Shown here one piece after another: positions 20,742 to 31,500 of a stretch of DNA of 64,000 nucleotides. The position numbers were made by a program, and so were the translations under genes. Position 1 is the first letter of the stretch. Every line of letters starts with the position of its first letter. Source of the DNA: Deuterostichococcus epilithicus (taxonomy: Eukaryota > Chlorophyta > Trebouxiophyceae > Prasiolales > Stichococcaceae). The stretch spans positions 2,418,001-2,482,000 of the forward strand of contig JAVTLE010000010.1 of assembly GCA_033439295.1 (NCBI GenBank), in the 5' to 3' direction. Below the pieces are notes generated by a model. The model saw only the letters and a program-made list of their open reading frames with translations. It made no database searches and was not told the origin of the DNA.

Positions 20742-23700
20742 ATGGCATACCAGCCGGCATGGTTCACGCCGGAGCGCCTGCTATTCCTCTTCTGCTGCAT
20801 GAGCCTGCTGGTCTATGTCGACCGAGGCGCGCGCCTCTGCCTGACTGGTGTATTGCATATTCGTTTGCTTCCACACGCTTCCTACACTTCTCAGGTATAG
20901 ATCACAGGTATCAAGCTGGCAGCACAGCAGTGCAGCCCCTTTCAGCTCACAGGAGACCTGTTGTTGCAGGTGTCATCTCCAGCAATGGCGTGAATGGTGC
21001 CCATGATGCCAGCGGCGTGCCCGGCTATGGCATCCAGGTGACACTGCCGGCTCTGTAAGCGAACTTGAAGGAGACGTCCGGAGTGGTTGCATTAGCTCGA
21101 GCATCGCGGCGTTGAAGCTACATGAGCCAGCGTGCATGGGCAAACCAGCGATCTGCCGCCAGGCGGGCGACAGTGGTTGGGCTTGTGACATGTCAGCTGC
21201 CTTCAAAGCTCTGACTTCTGAAGCGTTGCCCGCCAAACTTCTGTTCAGCCAAGCCAATCTTTGAACAGCGCTGCTGCTGTTGGCAACTGCCTGGCCTTGG
21301 CGTACGCAATTCATGGCAGCGATCCATTTGCAGGGTGACTTTGGGCTGTCGCTGTTTGAGGACGGTGTGCTGCCCGCGGCCTTCATGGTGGGCCTGCTCG
21401 GCGCATCGCTCGTGTTCGCACAGGCCAGTCACACCGTCAACGGTGAGCCTCGGCTGTGGTGGGCGTCTCTGGACGGCAGTTCTAAGGCTTTAGTAGTCCT
21501 AGCATGTGTGCGCCCTGACGACTTCTGCCAGCAAGTGCGGCTGCTGCCGTGCACACCATTTTCATTGTCCATCGAGCACCAAGCTGGAGCTTGATCGCAA
21601 CAAGCGACAGGGCAGTGGCCGCCGCGCTGTGGCGCTCCGCATCGAAGGCAAGCTCCCAGACGAGGCACCAACTCCCCCAGCGCAGGCTTCCGGCTCATTG
21701 GCATCGGGCTGGGCATCTGGACGCTGGCGGTGGTTGGCAGCGGCGCCGCCATTGGATTCTGGAGCCTGGTGGCGTGTCGCATGTTCGTCGGCGTTGGGGA
21801 GGCATCCTTCGTGGCCCTTGCCTCGCCCTTTATTGGTGCCGCTTTTGGTCTCGACTGGCTAGATGCTGGTTGACGAAAAAGGCAGCCGATGTGCGTGGCT
21901 CCCATCGGCTTGGCGTATGCTACAGGACAGGGGCTGTTCATGATGTGCCTGGGCTGCACATATGGCAAGTGTCCATAGGTCGCTGGCAGGATGTCACATC
22001 AATGCCAAGTGCGTGACGCTGTGTGGTGACTGCTCACAACAGTTCGGGCCTTTCCTAAAAGATTTCCACTCACCAAACTGGTGCCCCCGCCGGTTGCCCC
22101 GCAGATGACAACGCGCCGCCGCAGAGCAAGTCGCGATGGCTGGCGACCTTCTACTTGTGCATTCCTGTCGGCTATGCGTTGGGCTACATTTTTGGCGGCC
22201 TGGTGGGCGGCTCCCTCGGGTAAGCTTGAACAAATCTGTGCTCGAAGCATCCTCTCCTCGAGGCCAGTCGTGCAATGTTTGTACAATCACTCAACTGCGC
22301 CATCTCAGGACACTGGCTGAGTGGGACAACAGCACCTGATGCACAGCAGCCGGCGCAACAGAAGCTGCCATCGAAGGGCCTTCCTGCATCGTCGGGGGCA
22401 GGCAGGCCCTGCTGGCGGCTGCCAAGAGCCTTTCCGGAGCATGAGAAACCAACAGCCGCCTCCTGCTGCGCAGGTGGCGCTGGGCATTCTTTCTAGAAGC
22501 GCTGGCCATGACACCCTTTGCGCTGTTCTGCCTGCTGGCGCCGCCCATCGACATCACCAAAGCTGGTGCGCCGTGTCTTCATGGAAAATTAGGGGCCATG
22601 TGTCTGTCAGTGCAGCCGCCGCAACGCTGTGCAGCACCGGCGATGTCGCTGGCAAGGCCGTTGTTCGAGCTGCAGCTTCCGTGCACAAGCACGCAAAAGT
22701 GTCCAAGCGTAGCCAGACAGCCCAGGCGGAGCTGCTGCAAACCTATGCCGACAGGCCGAGTCGCTGATGGTTGCCCCTGCCGTGCAGTGCCGGACGCTGA
22801 CAAGCGCGGGGGTGGCGAGGCGGGCGCGGCAAAGCGCAGCCAGGTGCAGGTGCTGGCTGGGGACCTGGCAGCCATCTGGCGGTGCCCCGTCTACGTCACC
22901 ACGGTCCTGGGCACGGCGGTGTACACAGGTGCGCCTCCGAGTCTCGGTCCTCGGTCCCGAAGCTGCATCAGCTTGCGGGTTGCATAACCCGGATCCGATC
23001 AGCTGGTCCAGAGCGACGTGACTGCAGTGCGCCCGCGCGTCCACGTGAGCAGGCAGCTTCGATGCAGGACCGGGACTGCTGCCCGCCGTTCATGGCGGCT
23101 GCCGCTCGTCGGAGACGGGAACGAAGCACGACTTCAAAGCGCGGCCATGCATGTGTGCGCGCTGACGGGCGGCGCTCCCTGAAGCGCGGCACCCCGGTGC
23201 GCAGGCGTGCTGGGCGCGTATGCGTACATGGGGCCAAAGGCCGGCCGGGACGTGTTTGCGCTGGCGCCCGAGACAGCAGACCTGACCTTCGGCGCCATCA
23301 CCGTGCTGACCGGCGTCCTGGGCACGGTGAGTGCTGCCTGCATCAATATCAGCATAGCACAATGTCACTCTAGTTTCATAGATCGGCCTGCTGGTGTGCA
23401 CCTCCCTCTTAGCGTCGGGGATTTCATCCCTGAACCCCTAAGCCTGCAGCAGCAGTCCACACGGCGTGCCGGCTTGGGCTGTGGCGGGCCGCCACAGCCG
23501 CGATGCCCCGGTGCAGTGTGCACCAAGACAGCGGCAATTGCTGCGGCGCCCTCGGACACAGGACCGAGCTGTCGCTGCGGATTCTCGTTGGGCAGGTCCT
23601 CACTCTGCGAACTGATCTTGTCAACTCGTGCACCGCAGGTGGGCGGCGGCATCGTGCTGGACTGCATCGGCAGCACCATCCCGCACGCGCTGGCGCTGTG

Positions 23701-24838
23701 CGCCGCGTCAGTCTTCTTCGGCGGTGTCTTCTGCGCACTTTCCTTTGCGGTGGCGGCCCGGCTGGCGCAGTTTGCGCCGCTGTTTGCCGCCGGCGAGCTG
23801 GGCCTGTTCGCCATCCAGGTAGCGACAAAGGCATGGCACGCATCGGCCAGCTGACATACCCTGGCAGGCATCGGCCAGCTGACAAGCCCTGGGCTGCATC
23901 TAAATCGCGTGAATCCCTGTCGTTTGTGTCGGCTCTGAACACAGGCCGCCTGCACTTGGACCTGCGCGCCTGCCATGCTACATCTGCATGGCGCTGACCG
24001 CCGCCGCCGGAGGTCCGCTCGCCCATTGTGTAGACGCCGCCGCTGCTGACGCCCTCGCCCTGCCACCCGACAACGCAGGCGCCAGCCAATGCGGTGCTGC
24101 TGTGGAGCGTGCCGCCGGGGCTGCGCCCGCTGGCGATGAGCCTGTCTGTGGTGGCGACACATCTTCTGGGCGACGTCCCCTCGCCGCCGCTGCTGGGCCT
24201 GCTACAGGGCTGGCTCGACAACTGGCGGTGCGTCCCCCGCTCTTCGCCCTCTCAAGTCCCGCACTGCAGGGATGGTGAAAGTTTATGATCGGAAGATTGG
24301 TCTACCTATCTGCTCTTCAGCGCGTGCAGCTCCTGCAGGGGTGCCTTGCCGTCGTCCATCGCTGCTGCCGCCACTGGGAAATCGATGATCCTCTTGCTGA
24401 TGGCACGCGACACCTGTCATTGGCAAACGAGGCACCTGCGTGCCTCCGGCAAGAGGCGCGCAGGTGTTGTGGCATTCAGGCTGGCGAGAAGCACACCGAG
24501 CGCTGCACTGGACCCCACTGCAAACAAGAGGTCTCCTGCAGCCAGCTATCTGCTGATCTCCATGGCTATCAGTGCATACACCGCATGCTGAAGACGACAT
24601 GCATCCGCGTCGCAGGCTGAGCATGACGCTGCTGTCGTCGGTGCTGCTGGCGTCGGTCGCACTGTACCTGCTCGCCATGCGGACGGCGCATGGCGAACCC
24701 GACTACCGCACTCTACGGGTCGAGTCGTCACCAGATGAAGACGGCATGGAGGCAGCGATGCCGGAGGGCGAGGCGTCGATGGCGGCGCTGCTGGCGGAGA
24801 GCTCCGACTCGCCACGGGACAATGTGCTGGCGCGGTAG
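20742..24838 (+). CDS. Spinster-like major facilitator superfamily transporter
   Basis: Plant-type spinster (SPNS) MFS transporter, 477 aa, eleven exons: 20742-20826, 20970-21037, 21334-21442, 21686-21835, 22105-22219, 22474-22565, 22788-22928, 23205-23326, 23639-23818, 24079-24227, 24616-24838. All junctions close in phase. Landmarks: SLLVYVDRG, VISSNGVNG, GDFGLSLFEDGVLPAAFMVG, RLIGIGLGIWTLAV, CRMFVGVGEASFVALASPFI, DDNAPPQSKSRWLATFYLCI, GYALGYIFGGLVGG, and late helices with IGSTIPHALALCAASVF and LLGDVPSPPLLG. About 12 membrane segments are expected. Members move sphingosine-1-phosphate, lysophospholipids or unknown solutes, so substrate is not assigned. The first donor is CGAG|GCGCGC: the GC-AG reading joins VDRG directly to VISSNGVNG as in plant homologues, whereas the next GT donor would insert seven residues. 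The C-terminal tail is acidic and hydrophilic. Confidence 0.92.
23840..23884. repeat. Direct repeat, 17-bp unit, spinster intron 9
   Basis: GCATCGGCCAGCTGACA at 23840-23856 and 23868-23884, identical, 28-bp period. Confidence 0.9.
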
Positions 24839-25567
24839 CGCAGGCAGGCTGTGGGCCCGGCGCCGGCATCCGGCACTAGAGAGTGCCCGCCACAGGGAGT
24901 CGCTTCAAAACCTGAAGAGATGCCCGCCGTCTGTGTTGCAAACATAGTCGGAAATTGCGTGCTGGCAACATGCCGGCGGAGACGCTGCAATCCCATGTCA
25001 CACAGACGACGCAGCGCACAGGCGTTTGCAGCGCAGAGGTGTGACATGGCAATGCCGATTGCTTGATTGTGCCACTACACCTTTGTGCCCACTAGGCACG
25101 TTTGTACCTGTTTGTTTCTGTGCTCTTGGTTTCAGACAGGACCGCCAACAGCAGCTCGAGTGGTGGTCAAGTCCATCTGCATCGTATGTTGTGTCTTTGA
25201 CAAACATGCGCATTCGTGATAGGTATTATATGTCAACAGTGGCCCAAACTCCAGACCACTGATAAGCAAGATGCCACATGCCGCAAGCAGCCTAGAAACT
25301 CCAGACCACAAGAATGAACAACACCTATGCCACATGCCGCAAGCGGCAAAGACTCCAGACTAGTGTAGGTAGTCAGTTTACCATACGTTCACAGCCTAAG
25401 CACTTCCTGAGGCAACATCCTTCTTTCACTTCTTTTCCATCTCAGCTTCAGATGCTGATTCTTTCACTTCAAGATGCATCAACAGAACTTGTCTTCTGTC
25501 CAGTCCTTCGCATTTCCCTTCTCGATTGCCGCAAGCTGGCGATGCAGCTTCGTGATTGACGTTGCTG
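24839..25567. other. Intergenic, convergent 3' ends of spinster and H+-ATPase
   Basis: No gene seen. Contains the degenerate ~50-bp tandem repeat listed separately; the stretch from about 25070 is noticeably more AT-rich than the coding DNA. Confidence 0.5.
25246..25361. repeat. Degenerate tandem repeat, ~50-55-bp unit, 2+ copies
   Basis: Units begin AAACTCCAGACCAC at 25246 and 25296, and a truncated third begins at 25349. Each full unit also contains ATGCCACATGCCGCAAGC (25271 and 25327). Located between two convergent genes. Confidence 0.85.
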
Positions 25568-28500
25568 TTATTGCTTCTTCTCCTGCCCCGTGCCGGCATC
25601 GCCGGCTGTGCCAGCCGTCATGTCCACCGAGACGACGTCGGCGCCCAGGCCGCGCGGCAACGTGCCGCGGCTTCTCGCTGTGGCGCGACGGCTGCGGCGG
25701 CCGATGCCAGAGGTTGACATCGCCCGCAGTTCATCGACGGATATGCCGGAAGAGCGGCTCAGGCTGCAACGAACACACAGAGTGTTTGAGGCGAAGGGGA
25801 CTCGGTGCTGCCGGCCTGGGTCCAGCTCGAGCCTGCAACTGGATTCAGACGAGCCTCCCTATGGCAGTCTGGAGGCTGAACTGATGAAGGGGCCAGATAG
25901 CCCTGCTCAAGCAACAGTGTGTAAGCTTACGATTGCAGCGGCTATGACCACCTCGACCAGACTTGCAGGCAAGGCAAAGGTCGTCGGCACCGTGACATTT
26001 TCTGAAAAGGCAAACCTGAGGGCGTTGCTCATCTGCGAGCGCATCTCCTCTTGGCTCAGCGGCGTGAGCCTCTCCTTGAGGCCAAAGCAGCGTGCAAACT
26101 TGCTCCAGATAGCCTGCAGTCACGACCGTGTCAACGCTCTCTGGCAGGGGCGACACAACAGCGCTGCAGGTTGCTTCTTGCAACACTGCGCCGGGTAGCC
26201 AGCCGCAGCCCAAAGGGATCGTCGTTGCTAGGTGAAATAACCATTGCCAATGTGGCCAAATCGACAGCTGGACGCCAAGACNGGGGCCCTCACGTTGGCG
26301 ATGACGGCGGTCTTGTCGGAGGCGGCCTCGGTCCAGGCGGCGGGTGCGTTGAGGCGTCTCACCCAGGCTGGTGCCGGCCTGCCCTCGCGCTTGCACTCCT
26401 CGCTGGCGGCTTCCGAGGCACGGAACACCTGTGCAGCAGTTGATGACGCTGCAGTGACGAAGGTTGGTTGCATTCGAATCAGTTGTGTGTTGGTTCGGTC
26501 AAGGCGCCGGCTCAACACTTGCCGTACAGATGCAATTGCCCGCAGGGTGCAAGCGGCAGGCTTTGAAGGGAGGGGTGGGGTGGGGGGAGGGGGGTGGGGG
26601 TTGGTGGGGTGTCCGTCGGCCGGCACATCGTGCACTACGACCTGTCGGTTGCTCCTGCATGCCTCGCATGCTTCGCTTGATGTGCAATCGTCACATGCTT
26701 TGCATGCTACATGACTTGAAGATTGTGATCTCACAGGGGTTACCTTGGACACAATGGTCTTCGCCAGGTCAGCCAGAATCCACCAGACAATGACATATGC
26801 CCAGGTGATGCCGATGGCGGCCCAACCTGCATGGAGGTTGCAGTGTCACAGCTCAGACCGCTGGCTGTCTGCTGTGCCTTCCCTGAAGTCTTGCCGCCTG
26901 AGCATGTACCATTTGCATTGCTGCTACAAGGGCTCAGGTGCAACGAGCTTCCGTCGTTTTTCTGTTCCTCAATTACCAATTGAGTAGGGCACTTCGGCCA
27001 TGTTCATCATCATGAAATTTGCGGCAGGTAAGGTCTGCAGCCGGTCGACACAAGTAAGACGCCGGGCTCCGGGCTTTTGTGCCGCAGCACCATGTTGAAG
27101 GCGCCCTTGGGACCCACAAAGGGCACGATCAAACGCACCGGCACCCTCCATGGCTCCACGCCCCTGGTCCGGCTCAATGTTGGCCGGCCAGTACACCGCA
27201 ATGAAGGTGGCGCCCAGCAGGAACGCTGCCACCGGCGCCAGCAGGACGAGGCTCGGCCTGCGGGCAGGCACGCTGAGGTGATCGTCCACGAATATCCAAG
27301 GTCGCACACGATGTACAGCAGGCTCCCATCGCACTCGCTGCGCAACGCAGCAGTGCCGCAGCAGCAGCGGGAGGCCTGCAGCGATATGGGGGACCAAGAG
27401 AAGGGCCTCTTGGCCACGGTAACACACTGCCAGATGCTGTGCACCTGAAGTCCTGCACCTGGAGAGAGTAGTTATATAGTTCTCACCTGGGGGCGGAGTT
27501 GGAGCCGAAGCGCCACCAGAAGCTGGGGTTGCGTGTCGCAAACAGGTTGAGCTGGATGAGCGCTGTCAGGCAAAGGTACATGACCGCCACCACCTGCGCG
27601 GGCGGACGCACGACATGCGGTCAAGTAGACGCTCCCGGCCGCTGGCACCGGTGGAGTCACACCTTGTGCCGAGCACATCTGTCTCGCAGGTGTCTTTGAG
27701 CCGCCAGCGAATGTTGGCACAGCCGGCAAGGTGTTAATCGATTGATGTGTTGCACAGGTGGACCAGCAGACCCACCTTGCCGGGGACAGGGTTCATGTCG
27801 GAGGCGGGAACGTCCAGCTGGAAATCGAAGAGGTGCCACCAGTTTGCGCGGTTTGTGGCCGCCAACACCTGTGCGGGTGCAGACTTGTCGTATCAGTGAC
27901 CTGGGACTTCCGGTAGCTACATCATGTACAGCAAACCTCGGGTGTGCGACCATGCAGGATGCCGCCGCGATCTGGATGCCACGCCCCAGCTCAGCATCCC
28001 GGCCCGAAATGACACATTGCCCGGACACCATGGCGGCCGCATATGGGCTGGGGACACGGCCACACCCTTCGTCGCCGGATCTTTTGGGTGCTCTCGGGAG
28101 TTCCCACGCGATAGCGGCTTTCTATGGAGACAGCGGCTTTCGCGTGCGGCGCACCAGCATGAGGACGGTGGCAGCAATGCCGACGCCCGCCAGGGCGATG
28201 GCCATCGCCAGGCACTTGAACATGTTCCACAGCTCTGGCCTGGGGCTGGTGTGCACCTGTGCAGGGAGTCGTATAAAGCAGCATGTCATTGAACTTGCAG
28301 TTGGGCATGAAATGAGCTGCAAAGACCCTACTACATGCCCCTCTCGCCGCCATTTCAGCCCGTTTGCAGACAACCTGATGCACCACCTAGCTGAGGCGCT
28401 CCCACTGCCAAGAGCGGTTTGTGCCACTCAATGCAGCCACCAAAGGCTGCCTTTCGTGCACGTCTGTGCTCAGGGCGCCAAACTACAGAAAAGTTCTTTT

Positions 28501-31500
28501 TGTGACCTTTATTCGAACACTAAAACAGTGTTGGCGAAGCACTTGCAGGTGTGATGTGGCTCACTGCCAAGCGGGAACGCACATTATCGAAGGAGGTGAA
28601 CATTGCCGATAGGTCATTTGTGATGGAGATGACCACCTGCATGAATGAGGATACGGCGGGCTTAGAAGCATTGCTAGTGGGCAGCTCGGGTGTGCTCCAT
28701 GCATCTGAAGTGTCAGACGACGCTCACGCACTGTTAGTCCAAGACATCGGGGCTGCAGAGCATACTAGCCCGCACCAGGACCCAGGTGGGGAACTCAAAG
28801 CGCAGGACGACGATGGCGAAGAAGAAGTAGCCGAGGATGAGCAGCGACGAGGCGATGCGGTAGATGATGTAAGTCTCCAGGCGCCGAAAGATCATGCGGG
28901 AACGGCTGATGGCCGTGATGATGGTGCTGATGCCCTCCTGTTCGAGCGCAGCATGCAGGCCAGTGCTCAGCACTTATTCGCCAGCCGCTGGTCGCAAGAG
29001 AGCATTGGCAAGGCGGCGCAGCGCCATCCTGGACAGCTGCAGCCCCATGCGGAGCATGACAGTCTGAAAGCGGACGGATGACATGCTGCTTGTAATCATC
29101 TGTCAATGCAGCAGCCGCAATGGAGGGTTACCTCGGTGAGGATGATGTCGGCAGCACCCTTGGCGGCGGCTGTCGCGCCCGCTACGGCGATGCCCACATT
29201 GGCCTTCTTCAGTGCTGGCGCATCATTGACGCCATCGCCTACATGACAAGAAGCAGTCTCGTGATGACGTCCACCCACACTGAAATGGCAGATTTCTGTT
29301 GGCCCCGGGTCTGTCCGTGCACAGCCTTCTGACAGTGTTCAGGGTCCAGCTTTGTACAGGTACACAAGGCGAGTGAATGAGATTTTAGTTAACCGCCTCA
29401 AACGTAGAAGCAGGGGCAGGGGCAGGTGCCGCTGCCTCTGTCATGTGACCGCAATGGGCATCCCATGACAGCAATGCCATTTCCCATCCGCATTCCCGGA
29501 CACCGCACACTGACGACGCACCCGTCATGCCGACGAGGCGGCCCTTGCTCTGCAGTGCATCTACGATGCGGTGCTTGTGCTCCGGGTACACGCCTGCAAA
29601 GCCGTCCACCTGCGGCGCCGCAGAATGCCGACTGTGTTGAGCCATACCATGACAGTTCGCAGCTCAGCTGGTGGACAGGTGATGGGGACCACGGGCCATG
29701 CCCCTGGAAAGCTGCAGGCGCCGTGGGGAGGGGCGCCAAAACTTGTCGCGGCTCTCACGCGTCCTGGCAGTCAGAAGGGCCTTCCCAGGTCGGGGCATGG
29801 CCGGCAGAGATGGACCGCAAACCCTACAAACCAGGCAGAGCTGTCACAGGCGCATCGCAGAGCGCAACAAGTGAGCCAGCTGTGCGGCCTGGTTGCTGGC
29901 GGTCACACTGCAAGCCTGACGGCCTTCTCGTTTTCAGTCAAGTCCACAAGGGATCCTGGGTTTGTATAACGTCACTGACTCGACCGTCGCCAGCTCACCT
30001 CGTTGACCTGGGTGGCCAGCTCGTCGTTGATGGCGCCGCCCGCCATGAGCTGCTTGCCCTCCATGATGTTGGTGCCCAGGCCCAGGCGCCGGCTGGTCTC
30101 CACCGCGATGGCCAGCTGGTCGCCAGTCACCATTTTCACCTGTGCGGCGCAGCACGCTCGGAGTTCAGGGTCAGGGCAACCGGCTGGCGGCGTGCCAACG
30201 ATGGCGGTCGCACCAGGCCAGCAGTCGTGACTGTCGAGCGCCGTGACGACTTGAGAGAGTTTGATTAGTTATCCACCTGCGCATGGGGCCAGCTCAGCAG
30301 CAGGACTGCGCTCCGGTTGGATTCAGCCCTGTTCAGGTGACCCTAGCGCCGACCGCCGCCAAGTGCGAGGCGCCGCAGATGCGCCATACCCCGATGCACA
30401 GGCTCTCATTCTCACCTCGACGCCGAGCCCCTGCGCTCGCTTGATGGTGGCGGCGGAGTCGGGGCGCGGCGGGTCCAGCAGGCTGATGAGGCCAACCAGG
30501 GCCCAGGTGGCGCCGCCGTCCGACGACTCGGCGACGCCCAGTGAGCGCAGGCCCCGCGAGGCGCGCTCGGCGATGTAGGTCTCCACCGTCTGCCGCTCGC
30601 CGGCGTCGGCGAGGCTGTCGCCAATGATCTGCAAGGGGAGCCACAAGCAGATGTTTGGCATCCAGTGGTGCGGCAGCGGACCCTCGCTGGAGGCTGTGTG
30701 GGTAGCGCGGGAAACCCTCGGCGGGCGGCAAGCTGCAGGCCGTGCCACTGTGGCTGCAAGCCAGCCGTTCAGACAAGGTCCAGGCGCCAGAGTTCAGAGT
30801 GCACGCCGTCTTCCTGCATGCCTGTGTGGTGCTCGATGCAGCACGCACAGCAGCGGCAAGAGCGATTCTGCGGGGCGGAGGCCGACCTGGGGTGCGCCCT
30901 TTGCCACCATAAGCTCGCGGCCGCCCGGGGTGACCACCACGGCGCTGGTCTTCTTGTCCACCGGGTTGAACGGCATGAACTTCTTGATCTCGTAGCCCTT
31001 GATCGCCTGGTAGCGTTGCAGCCACGAGCAGGTTTGGGGCGGCAGGAGTGCAGATCCTGAGATGCTGGGTTTCCACTGAATCCATGACATGGTGATTGTC
31101 AAGGCAGCGGCACCGCTGCCAGCTGCTGACACAGCATCGCTCCACAGGGAGAACTGGCGGCATGCATTGCAGTCGACTGATCTGGCCGGACCATACCGCG
31201 GGTGGGCGAGGCGCATTCATCACCTTTGCTCCGCCGTCGACGGCGGCAGTGACGGCAGTGTCAATGGCGTCGGCGTTGTCCCACTTGGCAGACAAGCTGG
31301 CGGCCAGCAGCACGTCGTCCGCGCTGCGGCCGCCGGCGGCCTCGATGTCCTCTTTGTCCAGGCTCAGCCTGGAAGCAGGAAGCGTTTAGAGTTCAGGGGG
31401 CAGTGGAGTATCAGCTGAGCATCGACAACACGGCTGCTGCGCAAACTCTGTGTGCAACGCTCGTGCAGAGCGCCGCAGCCCTAGGCGGCCAAGCATCGGT

